Of a stretch of DNA of 64,000 bases, positions 51,642 through 63,885 are shown one piece after another (position 1 is the first letter of the stretch; each line of letters opens with the position of its first letter). A program made the position numbers and the translations under genes. The stretch is from positions 1 through 64,000 of the forward strand of contig NZ_CP033460.1 of assembly GCF_003718735.1 (NCBI RefSeq). Direction: 5' to 3'. This DNA is from Staphylococcus debuckii. Lineage in GTDB: Bacteria > Bacillota > Bacilli > Staphylococcales > Staphylococcaceae. The notes under the pieces were generated by a model. The model did no database searches, was not told where the DNA came from, and saw nothing but the letters and a program-made list of their open reading frames with translations.

Positions 51642-52007
51642 TTATTTTTTATCTTTCGGCAATTTGAAAATCACTTCGCCGTCATTACTTAAATAATAAT
51701 CGTCACGTGCAATTTTTTCGATATAATCTTTGTTATTTAAGTTATTCAACTGTTCTTTCAAAGCGATTTCTTCATCTTGCTGCTTCTGAAACTTTTCTTC
51801 TTTGGCTTTACGTTCTTTAGCATCGTCTGCATTGCTTTTGATTTGGGTGATCACCACGATAGAAAGTATTAATATAATCGCCAGCAGAATACCCGCAAAC
51901 AACGTGACACGGCGCTTCACAACCCGCTTTTTCATCTCATGACGTTTCTTTTTGCGGTTTTCTTTTTCGATATATTGATTCTCCATCTGTTCTACTTTTC
52001 TATTCAT
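51642..52007 (-). CDS. divIC: Septum formation initiator protein DivIC
   Basis: Bitopic divisome protein that partners FtsL and DivIB. 121 residues: a basic cytoplasmic N-terminus (residues 1-35, rich in Lys/Arg), one membrane helix (TLFAGILLAIILILSIVVIT), then an extracellular coiled coil with a NLNNKDYIEKIARDDYYLS segment. GGAGGTG lies 7 bases before ATG. Confidence 0.93.
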   Translation of the reverse strand: MNRKVEQMENQYIEKENRKKKRHEMKKRVVKRRVTLFAGILLAIILILSIVVITQIKSNADDAKERKAKEEKFQKQQDEEIALKEQLNNLNNKDYIEKIARDDYYLSNDGEVIFKLPKDKK

Positions 52008-52021
52008 GGCATCTCACCTCC

Positions 52022-52288
52022 TTAATCATTGTCGTTAATACGTTCTTCTTTGACGAGTTCGTACATGCCTTTAGCATTTTCTTTAGAAGCATGTTCGTTT
52101 AATCCTGTTACTTTGATAGTAACAATACGTTGGCCGAAGCGAATCACCACTTCATCGTCGACTTTCACATCTGTGCCGGCTTTAGCTGTATGGCCATTCA
52201 CCTGCACACGTCCTTGGTCACTGACTTCTTTAGCCAATGTACGGCGTTTGATTAAACGTGAAACTTTTAAAAACTTGTCTAATCTCAC
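52022..52288 (-). CDS. rqcP: S4-domain ribosome quality control protein RqcP
   Basis: 88-residue S4 RNA-binding protein (Bacillus YabO, Hsp15-like) that works with RqcH in poly-alanine tailing of stalled chains. S4 motif: MRLDKFLKVSRLIKRRTLAK and GRVQVNGHTAKAGTDVKVDD. GTG start overlaps the end of mazG within a few bases, so expression is coupled. Confidence 0.92.
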   Translation of the reverse strand: MRLDKFLKVSRLIKRRTLAKEVSDQGRVQVNGHTAKAGTDVKVDDEVVIRFGQRIVTIKVTGLNEHASKENAKGMYELVKEERINDND

Positions 52289-52289
52289 T

Positions 52290-53486
52290 CTATTTTCCCT
52301 CTTTCTTTTCTAAAAAGGCTTTCAGTTCTGCCTCATTATAGTCTTTATTTTTGATATCATCATACAACGCCATAAAATGGTCTGCAAATACTTTCTCAAA
52401 TTTAACGCGTTCTTGTTTGCCTTCTTTTGCTTTAGCATCTTGCCAAATCTCTTTCAAATCCTCGAGATTATCTGCTTGAGCTTCGCCAAAAATATGAGGG
52501 TGGCGTCGAATCATTTTATCATTCATACTTTCAATGACTTCGTGTACATCCATGTAGCCTTCTTTTTTGCCGATACTCGTATGCAGCATTACTTGCAGCA
52601 AGATATCGCCTAACTCCTCAATCATGTGCCAATCATCTTCATTATCTATGGCTTCGAAAAGCTCGAAAGTTTCTTCAAGCAAATAACGTTTCAAGGAAGC
52701 ATGCGTTTGTTGTTTATCCCATGGACAACCTTTGTCGTCATCTACTAAAGTATCGATAACACTTTCCGCAAAGTCAAAATCACGATGCATTAAATCTGCA
52801 TCTTCAATGCGCGGAATAAATACACTGGTCAAATTACTGAATAAATCATGATGATCTAACTCAAATAACGGCGTTTCAATCAATTCTGCTCCTGTGCTGC
52901 GCGCACCATCTACAATCCATACGTGATAATCGTCTGGATAACGTTCCATTAAGGTGAGTTTTAAATCGCCTGCAGTCATGGCACTATATACTTGAGTAAT
53001 CAAAGTGTGCGTACGGATATTCAACTGTTCTGGTTTGAGCGCAGTACCATCCAGCAATGTAAATCCATCGTTCGGATCGACTTGTACTGCTTCAAAGACA
53101 TCATCGATAAAGCTTTTGCCTCCCAGAACGCGAACCGCTACGTCGCCATGCTCTGCAGCATAGGCTGTCAACATAGCGGTTGTCGTTTCAGCAACTCTAG
53201 GGTGGCCGGGCACCGCATAGACCACATCTTCTGTTTGGGCCGCTTCAACTAACTGCGCCACAATCTCTTTATAGACTTCAGCAAATTCATCATGCGCTTC
53301 GTATACTTCATCGAAACTCAACCACTCTATCTCTACATTTTCAGTCTCGCGAAGTTCTTGTATCACTGGGTGCTCCAATGTACGTGCGTAAACTTTAGGT
53401 GCATTGATTAAAAAGCGGTACACACCTAACGGCAACTCCTCTAATCCATAGTTGCCTAAACCTGCAATAGTAATCGTATGTGTCAT
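52290..53486 (-). CDS. mazG: MazG family nucleoside triphosphate pyrophosphohydrolase (YabN-like fusion)
   Basis: 398 residues in two parts: an N-terminal tetrapyrrole-methylase-like domain (ITIAGLGNYGLEELPLGVYR, VYAVPGHPRVAETTTAML) and a C-terminal MazG domain (GCPWDKQQTHASLKRYLLEE, EELGDILLQVMLHTSIGKKE, RRHPHIFGEAQ) with the EExxE/D metal site. Hydrolyses NTPs or aberrant nucleotides. The fusion is normal in Firmicutes. Start codon overlaps the yabM stop by one base. Confidence 0.93.
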   Translation of the reverse strand: MTHTITIAGLGNYGLEELPLGVYRFLINAPKVYARTLEHPVIQELRETENVEIEWLSFDEVYEAHDEFAEVYKEIVAQLVEAAQTEDVVYAVPGHPRVAETTTAMLTAYAAEHGDVAVRVLGGKSFIDDVFEAVQVDPNDGFTLLDGTALKPEQLNIRTHTLITQVYSAMTAGDLKLTLMERYPDDYHVWIVDGARSTGAELIETPLFELDHHDLFSNLTSVFIPRIEDADLMHRDFDFAESVIDTLVDDDKGCPWDKQQTHASLKRYLLEETFELFEAIDNEDDWHMIEELGDILLQVMLHTSIGKKEGYMDVHEVIESMNDKMIRRHPHIFGEAQADNLEDLKEIWQDAKAKEGKQERVKFEKVFADHFMALYDDIKNKDYNEAELKAFLEKKEGK

Positions 53487-55021
53487 TATTTTCGTCCTTT
53501 CTTAAAGTGATACAATTTATCTCCGAATGGCATATGCTGCAGTTCGCGGTACGTCAGCAAGTTCAACCCTGCAATCGCCTCTATTACGACACCTACACCA
53601 GCCAATGCTGCGACTAATAATTCTAACATTCCGGTCAAGCGTCCAGCAGTCGGCAAGACCCACATGACAACTTGAACAGCACAAGTCATGCCTAGCATAG
53701 AAACCACTAGTTTCAGCACAAAGGTGCGCAGGTGGCGGAAGCGGTAAAATTGGAAAGTACGCCATTGCAACACGCCTGCAAACAAGCATAATGAACTTAC
53801 GGTACTGATACTCGCTCCTATAATACCGATACGCGGAATCAAGAGTACGTTGATGATTAATTTCAACGCTGCCCCTGACGCAAAAGCAATTAAAATCAAC
53901 CGCGATTGCTGGCGCACTTCTAACAATGCAATATTAATCATAATTAAGGAAACACAGATGACAGTTAACATATAAACGACTAACGTTGCTGTCAGTACAT
54001 CATTTTTAAAGAATACGCGATTCATCAAAGGTAGTAAATTCATCAATCCGACACCCGCTGCCACACTGATAGTCACCGTAATCTTCAAAGAAGCATTCGC
54101 ATAGCGGTTCATACGTTCAAATCGACCTTCTTGAAAGGCATTAGTTAATAACGGAATCAAGACAAAGCAAAATGTTGTAGTCACGATTAAACCGATTTGA
54201 ATAAAGGAAGCGCCTCTATCATAAATACCTTTTTCAACAATAGCCTCTTTGAACGGCAGTCCATAATGCTGCAATTCGCGGATGACGCTGAAACTATCCA
54301 TTAGTTGCCAAGTTGTCACAATCAGGTGCGAGGCCGCAAAAATGATAATAGCTGCTGTTAAGCGTTGCCATACTCTCCAATCGGTTTCTTTGTCACGCCA
54401 GTGCCACTGAAATTGAAATGGTCGCTGCCACATCAAGTAGAGTGCTGCGGCTAAAAAGCCGAGTGCGGATGCGAGGATGGACCACTTCCCGATTTGATAG
54501 ATGGTCCAGTCGCTGATGGCAAATATAATGATCATGACGAGTATAATGCCGACACGCACGATTTGTTCTATGACTTGTGAATAGGCGGGCAATTCCATTT
54601 GTTGGCGTGATTGGTAGCTACCGCGCAATACACCGAGAATGCCGACGACTAAAAAGCTGCAGCTGGCCATTCTTATCATCGGTGTAAGATGCATGTCACC
54701 CATTATTCGTGCAATCAAGGGTGCACCAGTAAAGACGACTAAGAAAATAACGAAGCAGGCTGCTTGTATCCAAATCATGACTTGACTGATGCGTTTCGCT
54801 GTCCAATGTTCGCCGAAATTTTGTGTGACTGCGCTAGGGATAGCGTTCATGGATAAAATGGTAGCAAGGGATAGAAATGGATACACTTGCTGGTAAGCAT
54901 AGAGTCCTGCGTCACCTAAGACGTTTTGGTATGGTACGCGATAAATGGCACTGAGTATTTTAACTGCAATCAGTGCAAGCGTAAGAATGACAACACCATT
55001 AAACGCTGACTTACGCTTCAT
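53486..55021 (-). CDS. Polysaccharide biosynthesis/flippase protein, YabM/SpoVB-like (MOP superfamily)
   Basis: 511 residues with 12-14 predicted membrane helices, beginning [20 protein letters not shown] and [19 protein letters not shown], typical of the MurJ/SpoVB branch of MOP lipid-linked oligosaccharide flippases. A non-sporulating Staphylococcus would use it in cell-wall or polymer export; substrate not known. Overlaps the mfd end by 11 bases. Confidence 0.88.
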   Translation of the reverse strand: MKRKSAFNGVVILTLALIAVKILSAIYRVPYQNVLGDAGLYAYQQVYPFLSLATILSMNAIPSAVTQNFGEHWTAKRISQVMIWIQAACFVIFLVVFTGAPLIARIMGDMHLTPMIRMASCSFLVVGILGVLRGSYQSRQQMELPAYSQVIEQIVRVGIILVMIIIFAISDWTIYQIGKWSILASALGFLAAALYLMWQRPFQFQWHWRDKETDWRVWQRLTAAIIIFAASHLIVTTWQLMDSFSVIRELQHYGLPFKEAIVEKGIYDRGASFIQIGLIVTTTFCFVLIPLLTNAFQEGRFERMNRYANASLKITVTISVAAGVGLMNLLPLMNRVFFKNDVLTATLVVYMLTVICVSLIMINIALLEVRQQSRLILIAFASGAALKLIINVLLIPRIGIIGASISTVSSLCLFAGVLQWRTFQFYRFRHLRTFVLKLVVSMLGMTCAVQVVMWVLPTAGRLTGMLELLVAALAGVGVVIEAIAGLNLLTYRELQHMPFGDKLYHFKKGRK

Positions 55022-58000
55022 CTGGGATAACCATGCTTTCTTCTAAGGCTTTCATTAAGAATTTCAAGCGGTCGAACCAAGCACCTGCACGTTTATTTTT
55101 CGCCAAGGTAATTTTCATGGCTCCGTCTTCAACGCCGACTTTCATGTCGCGTCCTAATGGCAAGGTTTGTTTAAATAAGGCTTCGCCATTGATATCTTCT
55201 GTGCCTTTTTCTGAGAGCTGCACTTCGACAGCTTTGCCGGTATCTTTAATGTGCTCTACTCCGACATTCAGTGCATGAATGCGTATTTCTACGATATCAA
55301 GCAGCCGTTCAACTTGTACTGGATATTCGTTGAAGCGATCTATCAATTCATCTTTAATATCCATCAATTGTTCGTCATTTTCAATTTGACGTAACTTTTT
55401 ATAGATTTCAATTTTAGATTGTTCGTTCGGAATATATTCTGTCGGCAAGTAAGCATCAATGTTAAGGTCGATTTCAATTTCTGGTGTTGTTGTTTCTTCT
55501 TTAATACCGCGTTTTTCATTAACCGCTTCTTCCAACATTTGTGAATACAAGTCGAAGCCGACTGAGTCAATAAAGCCGTGCTGCTGTTTACCAAGTAGAT
55601 TGCCGGCACCACGAATATTCAAATCGCGCATGGCAATTTTGAATCCGCTGCCGAGTTCAGTAAACTCTTTAATAGCTTGTAAGCGTTCTTCCGCTGTTTC
55701 AGACAACACTTTGTTTGTCGGATGCAAGAAGTATGCATAACCGACACGTGATGAACGACCGACACGTCCACGCAATTGATACAATTGGCTTAAGCCGAAG
55801 CGGTCCGCATCTTCAATAATTAACGTATTCGCATTCGGCACGTCGACACCCGTTTCAATAATCGTTGTCGTTACTAAGATATCGTATTCACCGTTAACAA
55901 ATCCGATCATCGTATCTTCTAATTCACGTTCAGTCATACGTCCATGTGCGACGCCGATATTCGCTTCCGGCATCAACATTTGCAGCTGCTCTTTCTTCTC
56001 ATAAATAGATTGAACTTTATTGTAGAGATAGAAGGCTTGGCCGCCGCGCGATAATTCTCGTTCTAGTGCTTCTTTCACAAAGTTTGAATTTTGTTCTAGG
56101 ACATAAGTTTGAACTGGGAAGCGGTTTTCTGGCGGTGTTTCAATGACTGACAAGTCCCGTACACCGAGCATACTCATATGGAGTGTACGCGGAATCGGTG
56201 TTGCTGTCAGTGTCAGCACATCTACATTCGTTTTCAAGGATTTAATACGTTCTTTATGACGGACGCCGAAACGTTGCTCTTCATCGACAACGAGTAAGCC
56301 CAAGTCTTTATATTTCACGTCTTTAGCTAAGAGTTTATGTGTACCCACGACGATATCTACTGTGCCATCTTTCAACCCTTGCTTAGTTTCTTTGACTTCT
56401 TTTGGCGTTCGGAAGCGGCTCATCAATTGAATATTTACCGGGAAATCCTGCATACGTTCAATCAACGTTTCATAGTGCTGCTGCGCTAAGATAGTTGTCG
56501 GAACTAAGAAAGCCACTTGTTTACCTTCCATTACTGCTTTAAAGGCCGCACGAAGCGCTACTTCTGTCTTGCCGTAACCTACATCACCGCACAACAAGCG
56601 GTCCATTGGTCGTTCTTTTTCCATATCATCTTTGATTTCCACAATCGATTTGCTTTGGTCTGCAGTTAAATCGTAAGGGAAATCCATTTCAAATTCATGT
56701 TGCTGTTCCGAATCAGCGCCATATTTATACCCTTGTGCCAATTCACGTTCACGATAAAGTTCGATCAATTCATCAGCAATATCTTCGACACTTTGTTGTA
56801 CTTTAGCTTTCGTTTTCTTCCACTCAGTACCGCCGAGTTTATTGAGTCTTGGTGTCTTATCTTCAGAAGCCACATACTTCTGCACTTGATCCATTTGATC
56901 GACCGGTACAAAGAGCTGATCCGTACCTTTATATTGAATTTTAATATAGTCACGGTGGACATCGCCGACTTCCAGCGTTTCCACACCTAAATAACGTCCA
57001 ACACCATGATGGACATGTACGACATAGTCCCCAATTTTCAAGTCTTGATAAGATTTGATACGTTCGGCATTGGTCATTGTCGGCGTACGTTTCTTAGCCT
57101 TCTTCTGCTTAGATTTAAACAATTCGCGCTCTGTGACCACCGCCAGCTGCATGTAAGGCAACTCGAAACCTTCAGAAAGACTGCCTTCCGTAACCACTAC
57201 ATGGCCGCCTTCGATATGTTCTCCTGCAGCGCCTTCCACTACTGGAATATGCATCTCGCTCATCATAGACTTCACACGGTCTTTTTTCGTTTCCGTTTCT
57301 ACCAAGACCACGACCGTATAGCCATTATTGACATAACGCTGAAATTCCGAACGCATAATATCATACTGACCATAAAACTGCTGCACAGGTTTGCTGGAGA
57401 ATTTAACGATATGGTTCAATTTGACAGGCATACTTGCTGTGAAAAGAGTGAAATAAGTGATTTGTCTAGAATTAATGAGTTCCTCAAACGCTTTGTCATT
57501 CATGAACTGTTGGCCGATAAAGCCTTTCCCGCTTTCAATCAACTGAGTCATAAAGTCATTGACTTCAGTTGTCAACGTTTCTTCAGTATCTTTTACGCGA
57601 TTATATTCGTCTACCGCAATAATAGCGTTGTTGCTGATATAGTCGACAAGTGTAGCAGGTTGTTCATACATAAACGCCACCAAGCGACGAATGACTTGGT
57701 GATCGATGAAATCACTGTCGAATTGCAAGAAACTTTCATATGTGTCTTTAATATCATTGCGCACAGACTTATCTATTTTAGGACGTGTCTGTTCATACGC
57801 TTCTTTTAATTGTACTTTGATACGTTTAAGCACATCATCTGTAATTATATAATCACTAGCTGATGTAATCGCTACTGTATCTTGATTCTCTTCAGAGCGT
57901 TGTGATTCGATATCAAATTGCCGGATAGAATCTACTTCTGTATCAAAAAGTTCGATACGCACTGGGTTGCCGATGAGCGGATAAATATCAATAATACCAC

Positions 58001-58529
58001 CACGTAATGAGAACTCACCGATATGTGAGACGGCGGTTTCTCGACGATACCCCATATCGACTAATTTATTAAGAAAGTCATCAACGTCGATATCGTCTCC
58101 TACTGATAGTTTCACTTGGTGTGATTGCCAAATATCGACAGGCGTTTGTAATTTTTTCAAACCGTTTAACGGTATGATAAAGAACCCTCGCTGTCCTTCT
58201 GCTAAGCCAGTAAGGGTGCGTACACGTTCACTCATCAATTGCGGACTTTGAGTAGAGAATTCCTCAGTCATGATGTCTTGAAGCGGATACTTATAAATTT
58301 CATCGTCATTCACGTAGTGTTGAATGTCAGCTTCCAACTTGTCTGCTTGATACAAGTTGTTAGTTATGACTACCATCGGGCGATTAGAAGATAAATACTT
58401 TTCAGCCATCATAGTAGCTTTGGCTGCACCTGAAAGTCCTGTTACCAACACATTCTCTTGGCCGAATACGTCACTCAGTTCTTCATATCTTTTATCTTTA
58501 TTTATATAATCTGTAATTATTGATTTCAC
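55011..58529 (-). CDS. mfd: Transcription-repair coupling factor
   Basis: Translocase that removes stalled RNA polymerase and recruits UvrA. 1,172 residues: UvrB-homology module at the N-terminus, RNA polymerase interaction domain ([20 protein letters not shown]), RecG-like motor with Walker [33 protein letters not shown] and [18 protein letters not shown], and a C-terminal UvrA-binding domain. GTG start 58529 overlaps the pth stop. Confidence 0.97.
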   Translation of the reverse strand: MKSIITDYINKDKRYEELSDVFGQENVLVTGLSGAAKATMMAEKYLSSNRPMVVITNNLYQADKLEADIQHYVNDDEIYKYPLQDIMTEEFSTQSPQLMSERVRTLTGLAEGQRGFFIIPLNGLKKLQTPVDIWQSHQVKLSVGDDIDVDDFLNKLVDMGYRRETAVSHIGEFSLRGGIIDIYPLIGNPVRIELFDTEVDSIRQFDIESQRSEENQDTVAITSASDYIITDDVLKRIKVQLKEAYEQTRPKIDKSVRNDIKDTYESFLQFDSDFIDHQVIRRLVAFMYEQPATLVDYISNNAIIAVDEYNRVKDTEETLTTEVNDFMTQLIESGKGFIGQQFMNDKAFEELINSRQITYFTLFTASMPVKLNHIVKFSSKPVQQFYGQYDIMRSEFQRYVNNGYTVVVLVETETKKDRVKSMMSEMHIPVVEGAAGEHIEGGHVVVTEGSLSEGFELPYMQLAVVTERELFKSKQKKAKKRTPTMTNAERIKSYQDLKIGDYVVHVHHGVGRYLGVETLEVGDVHRDYIKIQYKGTDQLFVPVDQMDQVQKYVASEDKTPRLNKLGGTEWKKTKAKVQQSVEDIADELIELYRERELAQGYKYGADSEQQHEFEMDFPYDLTADQSKSIVEIKDDMEKERPMDRLLCGDVGYGKTEVALRAAFKAVMEGKQVAFLVPTTILAQQHYETLIERMQDFPVNIQLMSRFRTPKEVKETKQGLKDGTVDIVVGTHKLLAKDVKYKDLGLLVVDEEQRFGVRHKERIKSLKTNVDVLTLTATPIPRTLHMSMLGVRDLSVIETPPENRFPVQTYVLEQNSNFVKEALERELSRGGQAFYLYNKVQSIYEKKEQLQMLMPEANIGVAHGRMTERELEDTMIGFVNGEYDILVTTTIIETGVDVPNANTLIIEDADRFGLSQLYQLRGRVGRSSRVGYAYFLHPTNKVLSETAEERLQAIKEFTELGSGFKIAMRDLNIRGAGNLLGKQQHGFIDSVGFDLYSQMLEEAVNEKRGIKEETTTPEIEIDLNIDAYLPTEYIPNEQSKIEIYKKLRQIENDEQLMDIKDELIDRFNEYPVQVERLLDIVEIRIHALNVGVEHIKDTGKAVEVQLSEKGTEDINGEALFKQTLPLGRDMKVGVEDGAMKITLAKNKRAGAWFDRLKFLMKALEESMVIPDEA

Positions 58530-59098
58530 GAGACCTCACCATTATATTCATTCATCACATGATCAAATCGAGAACTAGAAATATAATCTTCGACAGCATG
58601 TGCAGAATGTTCTATTACTTTGTTCATAGTTTCCATTTCTTGTTTCGAAAATTTTTGTAATACATAATCAGGAACAGACATTCCATTGGTTGGTCGGCCG
58701 ATGCCGATACGGATACGTTTAAAGTTATCTGTACCCAAATGTTGAATAATTGATTTCATACCGTTATGTCCGCCGGCGCTTCCTTTTTGGCGCAAACGCA
58801 CTTGGCCTTGCGGTAAATCTAAGTCATCATAAAGTACTAATAAATCTTCGGGGTCAACATTATAATAATCCATTAACGGTCCGACTGCTTCTCCTGACAA
58901 ATTCATCATCGTCATAGGTTCGATTAAGAGTACTTTTTCTCCGCCTAATCTTTCGATGGTATAAGCGCCGCGGAATTTTTGTTTATCTAATTTAAATTGA
59001 TTGGAATCTAATACATAATCTATAACTTCAAAGCCGATGTTATGCTTTGTTTGTTCAAATCGTTTACCAATATTGCCTAATCCGACAATACATTTCAT
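58526..59098 (-). CDS. pth: Peptidyl-tRNA hydrolase
   Basis: Recycles peptidyl-tRNA. 190 residues from ATG 59098 ([20 protein letters not shown] with catalytic His and Asn), then [32 protein letters not shown] and [22 protein letters not shown] lies 9 bases upstream; upstream in-frame codons to 59194 are untranslated leader. Confidence 0.95.
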   Translation of the reverse strand: MKCIVGLGNIGKRFEQTKHNIGFEVIDYVLDSNQFKLDKQKFRGAYTIERLGGEKVLLIEPMTMMNLSGEAVGPLMDYYNVDPEDLLVLYDDLDLPQGQVRLRQKGSAGGHNGMKSIIQHLGTDNFKRIRIGIGRPTNGMSVPDYVLQKFSKQEMETMNKVIEHSAHAVEDYISSSRFDHVMNEYNGEVS

Positions 59099-59208
59099 GC
59101 TTATTTCCTCCATCTCTCGAAATATAGTCGCTTTAATGACCTTGATGCTGCGTCGTATGATTGAGACATCGAGATCTATGTAATATAGTTTCACACCCTA
59201 TCTTAACA

Positions 59209-59248
59209 CAAAAACCTCTCAGCTTAACGAGTTAAGCATAAGAGGTTC
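59209..59248 (-). terminator. Strong terminator between rplY and pth
   Basis: AACCTCTtatGCTTAAC pairs with GTTAAGCtgAGAGGTT around a 2-4-base loop, then TTTTTG on the minus strand. It lies about 110 bases ahead of pth, downstream of the rplY terminator at 59495, so it must end some other transcript. Confidence 0.85.
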
Positions 59249-59284
59249 AATATGAGAGATATACCAGGGGAACGCTCATATCTC
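59209..59284 (-). ncRNA. Candidate small RNA between rplY and pth
   Basis: On the minus strand a TATAAT (59291-59296) with CTGTCA 17 bases upstream would start a transcript of about 75 nt. It folds into a GAGATAT/ATATCTC hairpin with a loop containing TTCCCC, then a strong terminator (AACCTCTtatGCTTAAC...GTTAAGCtgAGAGGTT and TTTTTG). No open frame. C-rich (UCCC) loops are the seed of several staphylococcal sRNAs. A second promoter (TTGCAT at 59356-59361, TATAAT at 59333-59338, 17-base spacer) would give a longer form. Alternatively it is only an attenuator ahead of pth. Confidence 0.5.
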
Positions 59285-59494
59285 CATGATATTATACTCT
59301 GTGAATATTATTTTGACAGATTCAAGTTCAGTATTATATCTAAGATGTATTTTGTATGCAAAACAATGCTTCACAAGAATATTATATTGCATTTTTTGTT
59401 CACTTTCATTTGCTAAAAAATACAATTTTGCGTCATTGTTAGCGTTTCCATCTCATATTTTTGGCTTTTTTGTAATAAGAAACTGGATTTTTCG

Positions 59495-59532
59495 TAAAAA
59501 AATGACCGAGACATTAATTTGTCTCAGCCATC
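59495..59532 (-). terminator. Terminator after rplY
   Basis: ATGGCTGAGAC pairs with GTCTCGGTCAT around AAATTAAT, followed by seven T on the minus strand, 30 bases after the rplY stop. Confidence 0.9.
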
Positions 59533-59561
59533 TTCTTTAGTAAAGAATGCAATCGAATAGA

Positions 59562-60206
59562 TTATTCGTCTTCTTTTTTGTCGTCTCCAACTACTTCTGG
59601 TTCTGGAGTATCAGCGTCGCCTGATTCAACTTCTTCGATTTCTGCTTCGCTTGGTCCTTGTGTTGGAGGTGTTACAGTAACAACTGTAGATTCTGGGTCG
59701 TTTTCAATTTTGAAGTCGCCAGTAATGTTTAAATCTTCAACAGCTAAGCTGTCGCCGATTTCTAAGCCAGAAATTTCTGCTTCAAGATATTCTGGGATAT
59801 TTTCTGGAGTTGCTGTAACTTCAAGGTTGAATAATGGTTGGTCAACAACGCCGCCTTCTTTAGCGCCTACTGCTTCACCAACTAAGTGTACAGGTACTTC
59901 AACAGTACGTTCTTCAGTCATGTTGATAGCTAAGAAGTCAATGTGAGTGATTTGGTTTTTAAGTGGATCGAATTGGTAGTCTGCAACCATTACTTTAATA
60001 GTTTTAGAACCTACGCCTAAGTCGATAACACCGTTACGTCCAACTTCACGGATAACTTTGATGAATTCTACTTCATCAACTTTAACTGATACGTTTTTTT
60101 GACCGTAACCATACATTACTGCTGGTACTTTACCTGAGTTTCTGATTGCTGTTAAATCAGAACGTCTTTGTTTACCTTGACGGATAATAGACTTTAATGA
60201 AGCCAT
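59562..60206 (-). CDS. rplY: 50S ribosomal protein L25 / general stress protein Ctc
   Basis: Binds 5S rRNA. 214 residues: N-terminal L25 domain ([35 protein letters not shown]) and the C-terminal TL5 domain typical of the long CTC form, then an acidic tail (about 30 residues rich in Glu/Asp). Starts after a leader of about 145 bases with two hairpins. Confidence 0.95.
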   Translation of the reverse strand: MASLKSIIRQGKQRRSDLTAIRNSGKVPAVMYGYGQKNVSVKVDEVEFIKVIREVGRNGVIDLGVGSKTIKVMVADYQFDPLKNQITHIDFLAINMTEERTVEVPVHLVGEAVGAKEGGVVDQPLFNLEVTATPENIPEYLEAEISGLEIGDSLAVEDLNITGDFKIENDPESTVVTVTPPTQGPSEAEIEEVESGDADTPEPEVVGDDKKEDE

Positions 60207-60352
60207 TTCCTTTTTCCACCTTTCGTATTTGAGATTTAATAGCGTCGCTTGTTATAAGCATCAATTTATAAATCTCTCCGCACTTGCCCATCGATATGCT
60301 ATCGCTTGCAAGTGTTTAATAGGTTCGCGTAATTAAAGTCGCGAACGGAGTT
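60207..60352 (-). promoter_or_regulatory. Structured leader of rplY
   Basis: The roughly 145-base transcript leader has two strong hairpins, GTTCGCG...CGCGAAC and CACTTGC...GCAAGTG, the second with a purine-rich loop, ahead of an AAAGGTGG ribosome site. A ribosomal-protein gene with a structured leader suggests feedback control, possibly by mimicry of 5S rRNA; this is inference. Confidence 0.45.
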
Positions 60353-60381
60353 ATTATACACATTTTTTCAAATTACGTCAA
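60353..60381 (-). promoter_or_regulatory. Promoter of rplY
   Basis: TTGACG (60376-60381), 17-base spacer, TATAAT (60353-60358) on the minus strand. Confidence 0.85.
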
Positions 60382-60427
60382 CTACGTAAAAATACTTCAG
60401 GAGAAAAAGGTTTGAAAAATCGGCTCA

Positions 60428-60458
60428 TCAAAAAACTGCCGCCCAACTGAGCGACAGC
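60428..60458 (-). terminator. Terminator after prs
   Basis: CTGTCGC-TCAGTTG-GGCGGCAG hairpin then six T on the minus strand, about 15 bases after the prs stop. Confidence 0.85.
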
Positions 60459-60471
60459 TTTGTTTAAAATA

Positions 60472-61437
60472 TTAGTCGAATAATACGCTGACAGATTCTC
60501 TTTCATAAACACGTACAATAGCTTGTGCTAACAATCCTGCAACTGATAATTCAGTTGTATTTTCAGGTTTGCGATCATCATCTAAACGGATTGAATTTGT
60601 AACAATCAATTCTTTGATTGCTGAATTTTCGATACGGTCTTTAGCTGGACCAGAAAGTACAGGGTGCGTACAACATGCATAAACTTCTTTCGCTCCTTTA
60701 TCTTTCAAGGCTTGTGCTGCTAAAGTAATCGTACCTGCTGTATCGATAATATCATCAATAATAATTGCAGTACGTCCGTCGATATCACCGACAATATTCA
60801 TGACTTCGGCAACATTCGGTTTCGGACGGCGTTTATCGATAATTGCGATAGGTGTTTTTAAAATGTCTGCTAATTTACGAGCGCGTGTTACACCACCATG
60901 GTCAGGTGATACTACAACTGTTTCTTCAGGGTTGATATCTGGGTTTTGTTTGAAATATTCAGCTAAAATCGGCACACCCATCAAGTGGTCAATTGGAATA
61001 TCAAAGAAACCTTGAATTTGTGGTGCGTGAAGATCTAAAGCGATCATACGGTCAGCACCTGCTACTTGAATCAAGTTAGCTACTAATTTAGCAGTAATCG
61101 GTTCACGGCTGCGGGCTTTTCTGTCTTGACGTGCATAACCATAATAAGGAACCACAATGTTAATTGTAGCCGCTGAAGCACGTTTACATGCATCAATCAT
61201 GATAAGTAATTCCATTAAATGTACGTTAACTGGATAAGATGTAGGTTGGATAATAAATACATCACAACCACGGATACTTTCTTCAATGTTGATTTGAATT
61301 TCGCCGTCACTGAAACGTTTTACTGAACACTTCCCTAATTCAATACCGACATTATCAGCTACTTCACGTGCAAGCGGCTCATTTCCTTTCAACGAGAAAA
61401 TCTTTAAAGATGAATTTTTATATTCATTAGCTAACAT
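60472..61437 (-). CDS. prs: Ribose-phosphate pyrophosphokinase
   Basis: Makes PRPP from ribose 5-phosphate and ATP for nucleotide, His and Trp synthesis. 321 residues: ATP region [40 protein letters not shown], metal/ATP site [35 protein letters not shown] and the PRPP loop [20 protein letters not shown]. Follows glmU by about 100 bases. Confidence 0.97.
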   Translation of the reverse strand: MLANEYKNSSLKIFSLKGNEPLAREVADNVGIELGKCSVKRFSDGEIQINIEESIRGCDVFIIQPTSYPVNVHLMELLIMIDACKRASAATINIVVPYYGYARQDRKARSREPITAKLVANLIQVAGADRMIALDLHAPQIQGFFDIPIDHLMGVPILAEYFKQNPDINPEETVVVSPDHGGVTRARKLADILKTPIAIIDKRRPKPNVAEVMNIVGDIDGRTAIIIDDIIDTAGTITLAAQALKDKGAKEVYACCTHPVLSGPAKDRIENSAIKELIVTNSIRLDDDRKPENTTELSVAGLLAQAIVRVYERESVSVLFD

Positions 61438-61539
61438 TTATAGTCCTCCATTTATTTGCATTCATGCGTTGTTCAAGTCGAACTGTTACATTACATCCTA
61501 TTTAATTTTACTGAATTGATACGCTGACTTCAATACTTG

Positions 61540-62934
<1,395 letters not shown>

Positions 62935-63042
62935 CTATATTATTATAATTTAACGTGGCTTGTACTTTCAAGACTGAGCCAGAAAGCAATTTTAATGGTT
63001 GCCTGCTCTCCAAAGCTTTCTTTTTTAAAAAAAGAATTAAGA

Positions 63043-63076
63043 CAAAAAGGCTCCCGATCCTTTGACCGAGAGCCTC
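63043..63076 (-). terminator. Terminator after spoVG
   Basis: AGGCTCTCGGTC pairs with GATCGGGAGCCT around AAAG, then five T on the minus strand. Confidence 0.9.
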
Positions 63077-63098
63077 TTCATTTCGTGTATCAATATTA

Positions 63099-63422
63099 TT
63101 AAGCTTCTTCTTCACTACTGTCGTCTTCAGAATCTGTTGACGGTTGTGCATTCTTATCCGGAATGACTTCATCAGTTTCTTCGTATACTTTAATCACTGC
63201 ATCTTGAATTTCTTGTCTCATGTCTGAATTAATTGGATGCGCGATGTCACGGAATTCACCATCTGGTGTGCGTTTACTTGGCATTGCGACGAATAGACCT
63301 GAGTTGCCTTCAATTACTCGCAAATCATGGACTACGAATGCATCGTCAAGTGTAATAGACACAAGCGCTTTCATTCTTCCATCTGTTTGTATTTTTCTAA
63401 GTCTTACATCTGTCACTTTCAT
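63099..63422 (-). CDS. spoVG: Regulatory protein SpoVG
   Basis: Site-specific DNA/RNA-binding protein; in staphylococci it affects capsule, resistance and virulence genes. 107 residues starting [20 protein letters not shown], with [18 protein letters not shown] and [20 protein letters not shown], and an acidic C-terminal tail rich in Asp/Ser/Glu. Confidence 0.96.
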   Translation of the reverse strand: MKVTDVRLRKIQTDGRMKALVSITLDDAFVVHDLRVIEGNSGLFVAMPSKRTPDGEFRDIAHPINSDMRQEIQDAVIKVYEETDEVIPDKNAQPSTDSEDDSSEEEA

Positions 63423-63487
63423 GTAGTGAGCCCCCCTAGTATCTCTCTCTTTTGTCTTTTTAGAAGCTTACAATATTTAATTAAAAA

Positions 63488-63868
63488 TTATTTTCCTTTT
63501 ATTTGAGCGATTGCTTCTATTTCAATTTTAACGTCTTTCGGCAAACGTGCCACTTCTACGCAGCTTCTCGCTGGTCTGTGTGCATTGAAAAATTGACCGT
63601 AGACTTCATTGATATATTGGAAATCATCCATATCTGCAATGAAAATTGTTGTTTTCACTACTGAATCGAAGTCAGCACCTGCTGCTTCTAAAACGTGGCC
63701 TATATTATTAAGCACTTGTTTTGTTTGCACTGCTATTTCATTGCTGACTAACTCGCCGAATTCGTTTAATGGAATTTGACCAGAAGTATAAACTAAATCG
63801 CCGATAACAACAGCTTGTGAATAAGGTCCTAATGCTTCTGGTGCTTTATTAGTGTGAATTGTGTTCAT
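63488..63868 (-). CDS. ridA: RidA family reactive intermediate/imine deaminase
   Basis: Hydrolyses 2-aminoacrylate and related imines made by PLP enzymes. 126 residues, trimeric YjgF fold: KAPEALGPYSQAVVIGDLVY, TSGQIPLNEFGEL, VVKTTIFIADMDDF and ARSCVEVARLPKDVKIEIEA, with the substrate-binding arginine. Between purR and spoVG (Bacillus yabJ position). Confidence 0.95.
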   Translation of the reverse strand: MNTIHTNKAPEALGPYSQAVVIGDLVYTSGQIPLNEFGELVSNEIAVQTKQVLNNIGHVLEAAGADFDSVVKTTIFIADMDDFQYINEVYGQFFNAHRPARSCVEVARLPKDVKIEIEAIAQIKGK

Positions 63869-63885
63869 GTTGTTTATTCGCTCCT

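Noticed and set aside
57006..57809. A 267-codon frame on the plus strand
   Set aside because: It is antisense to mfd, whose minus-strand frame is strongly conserved; composition reflects the opposite strand.
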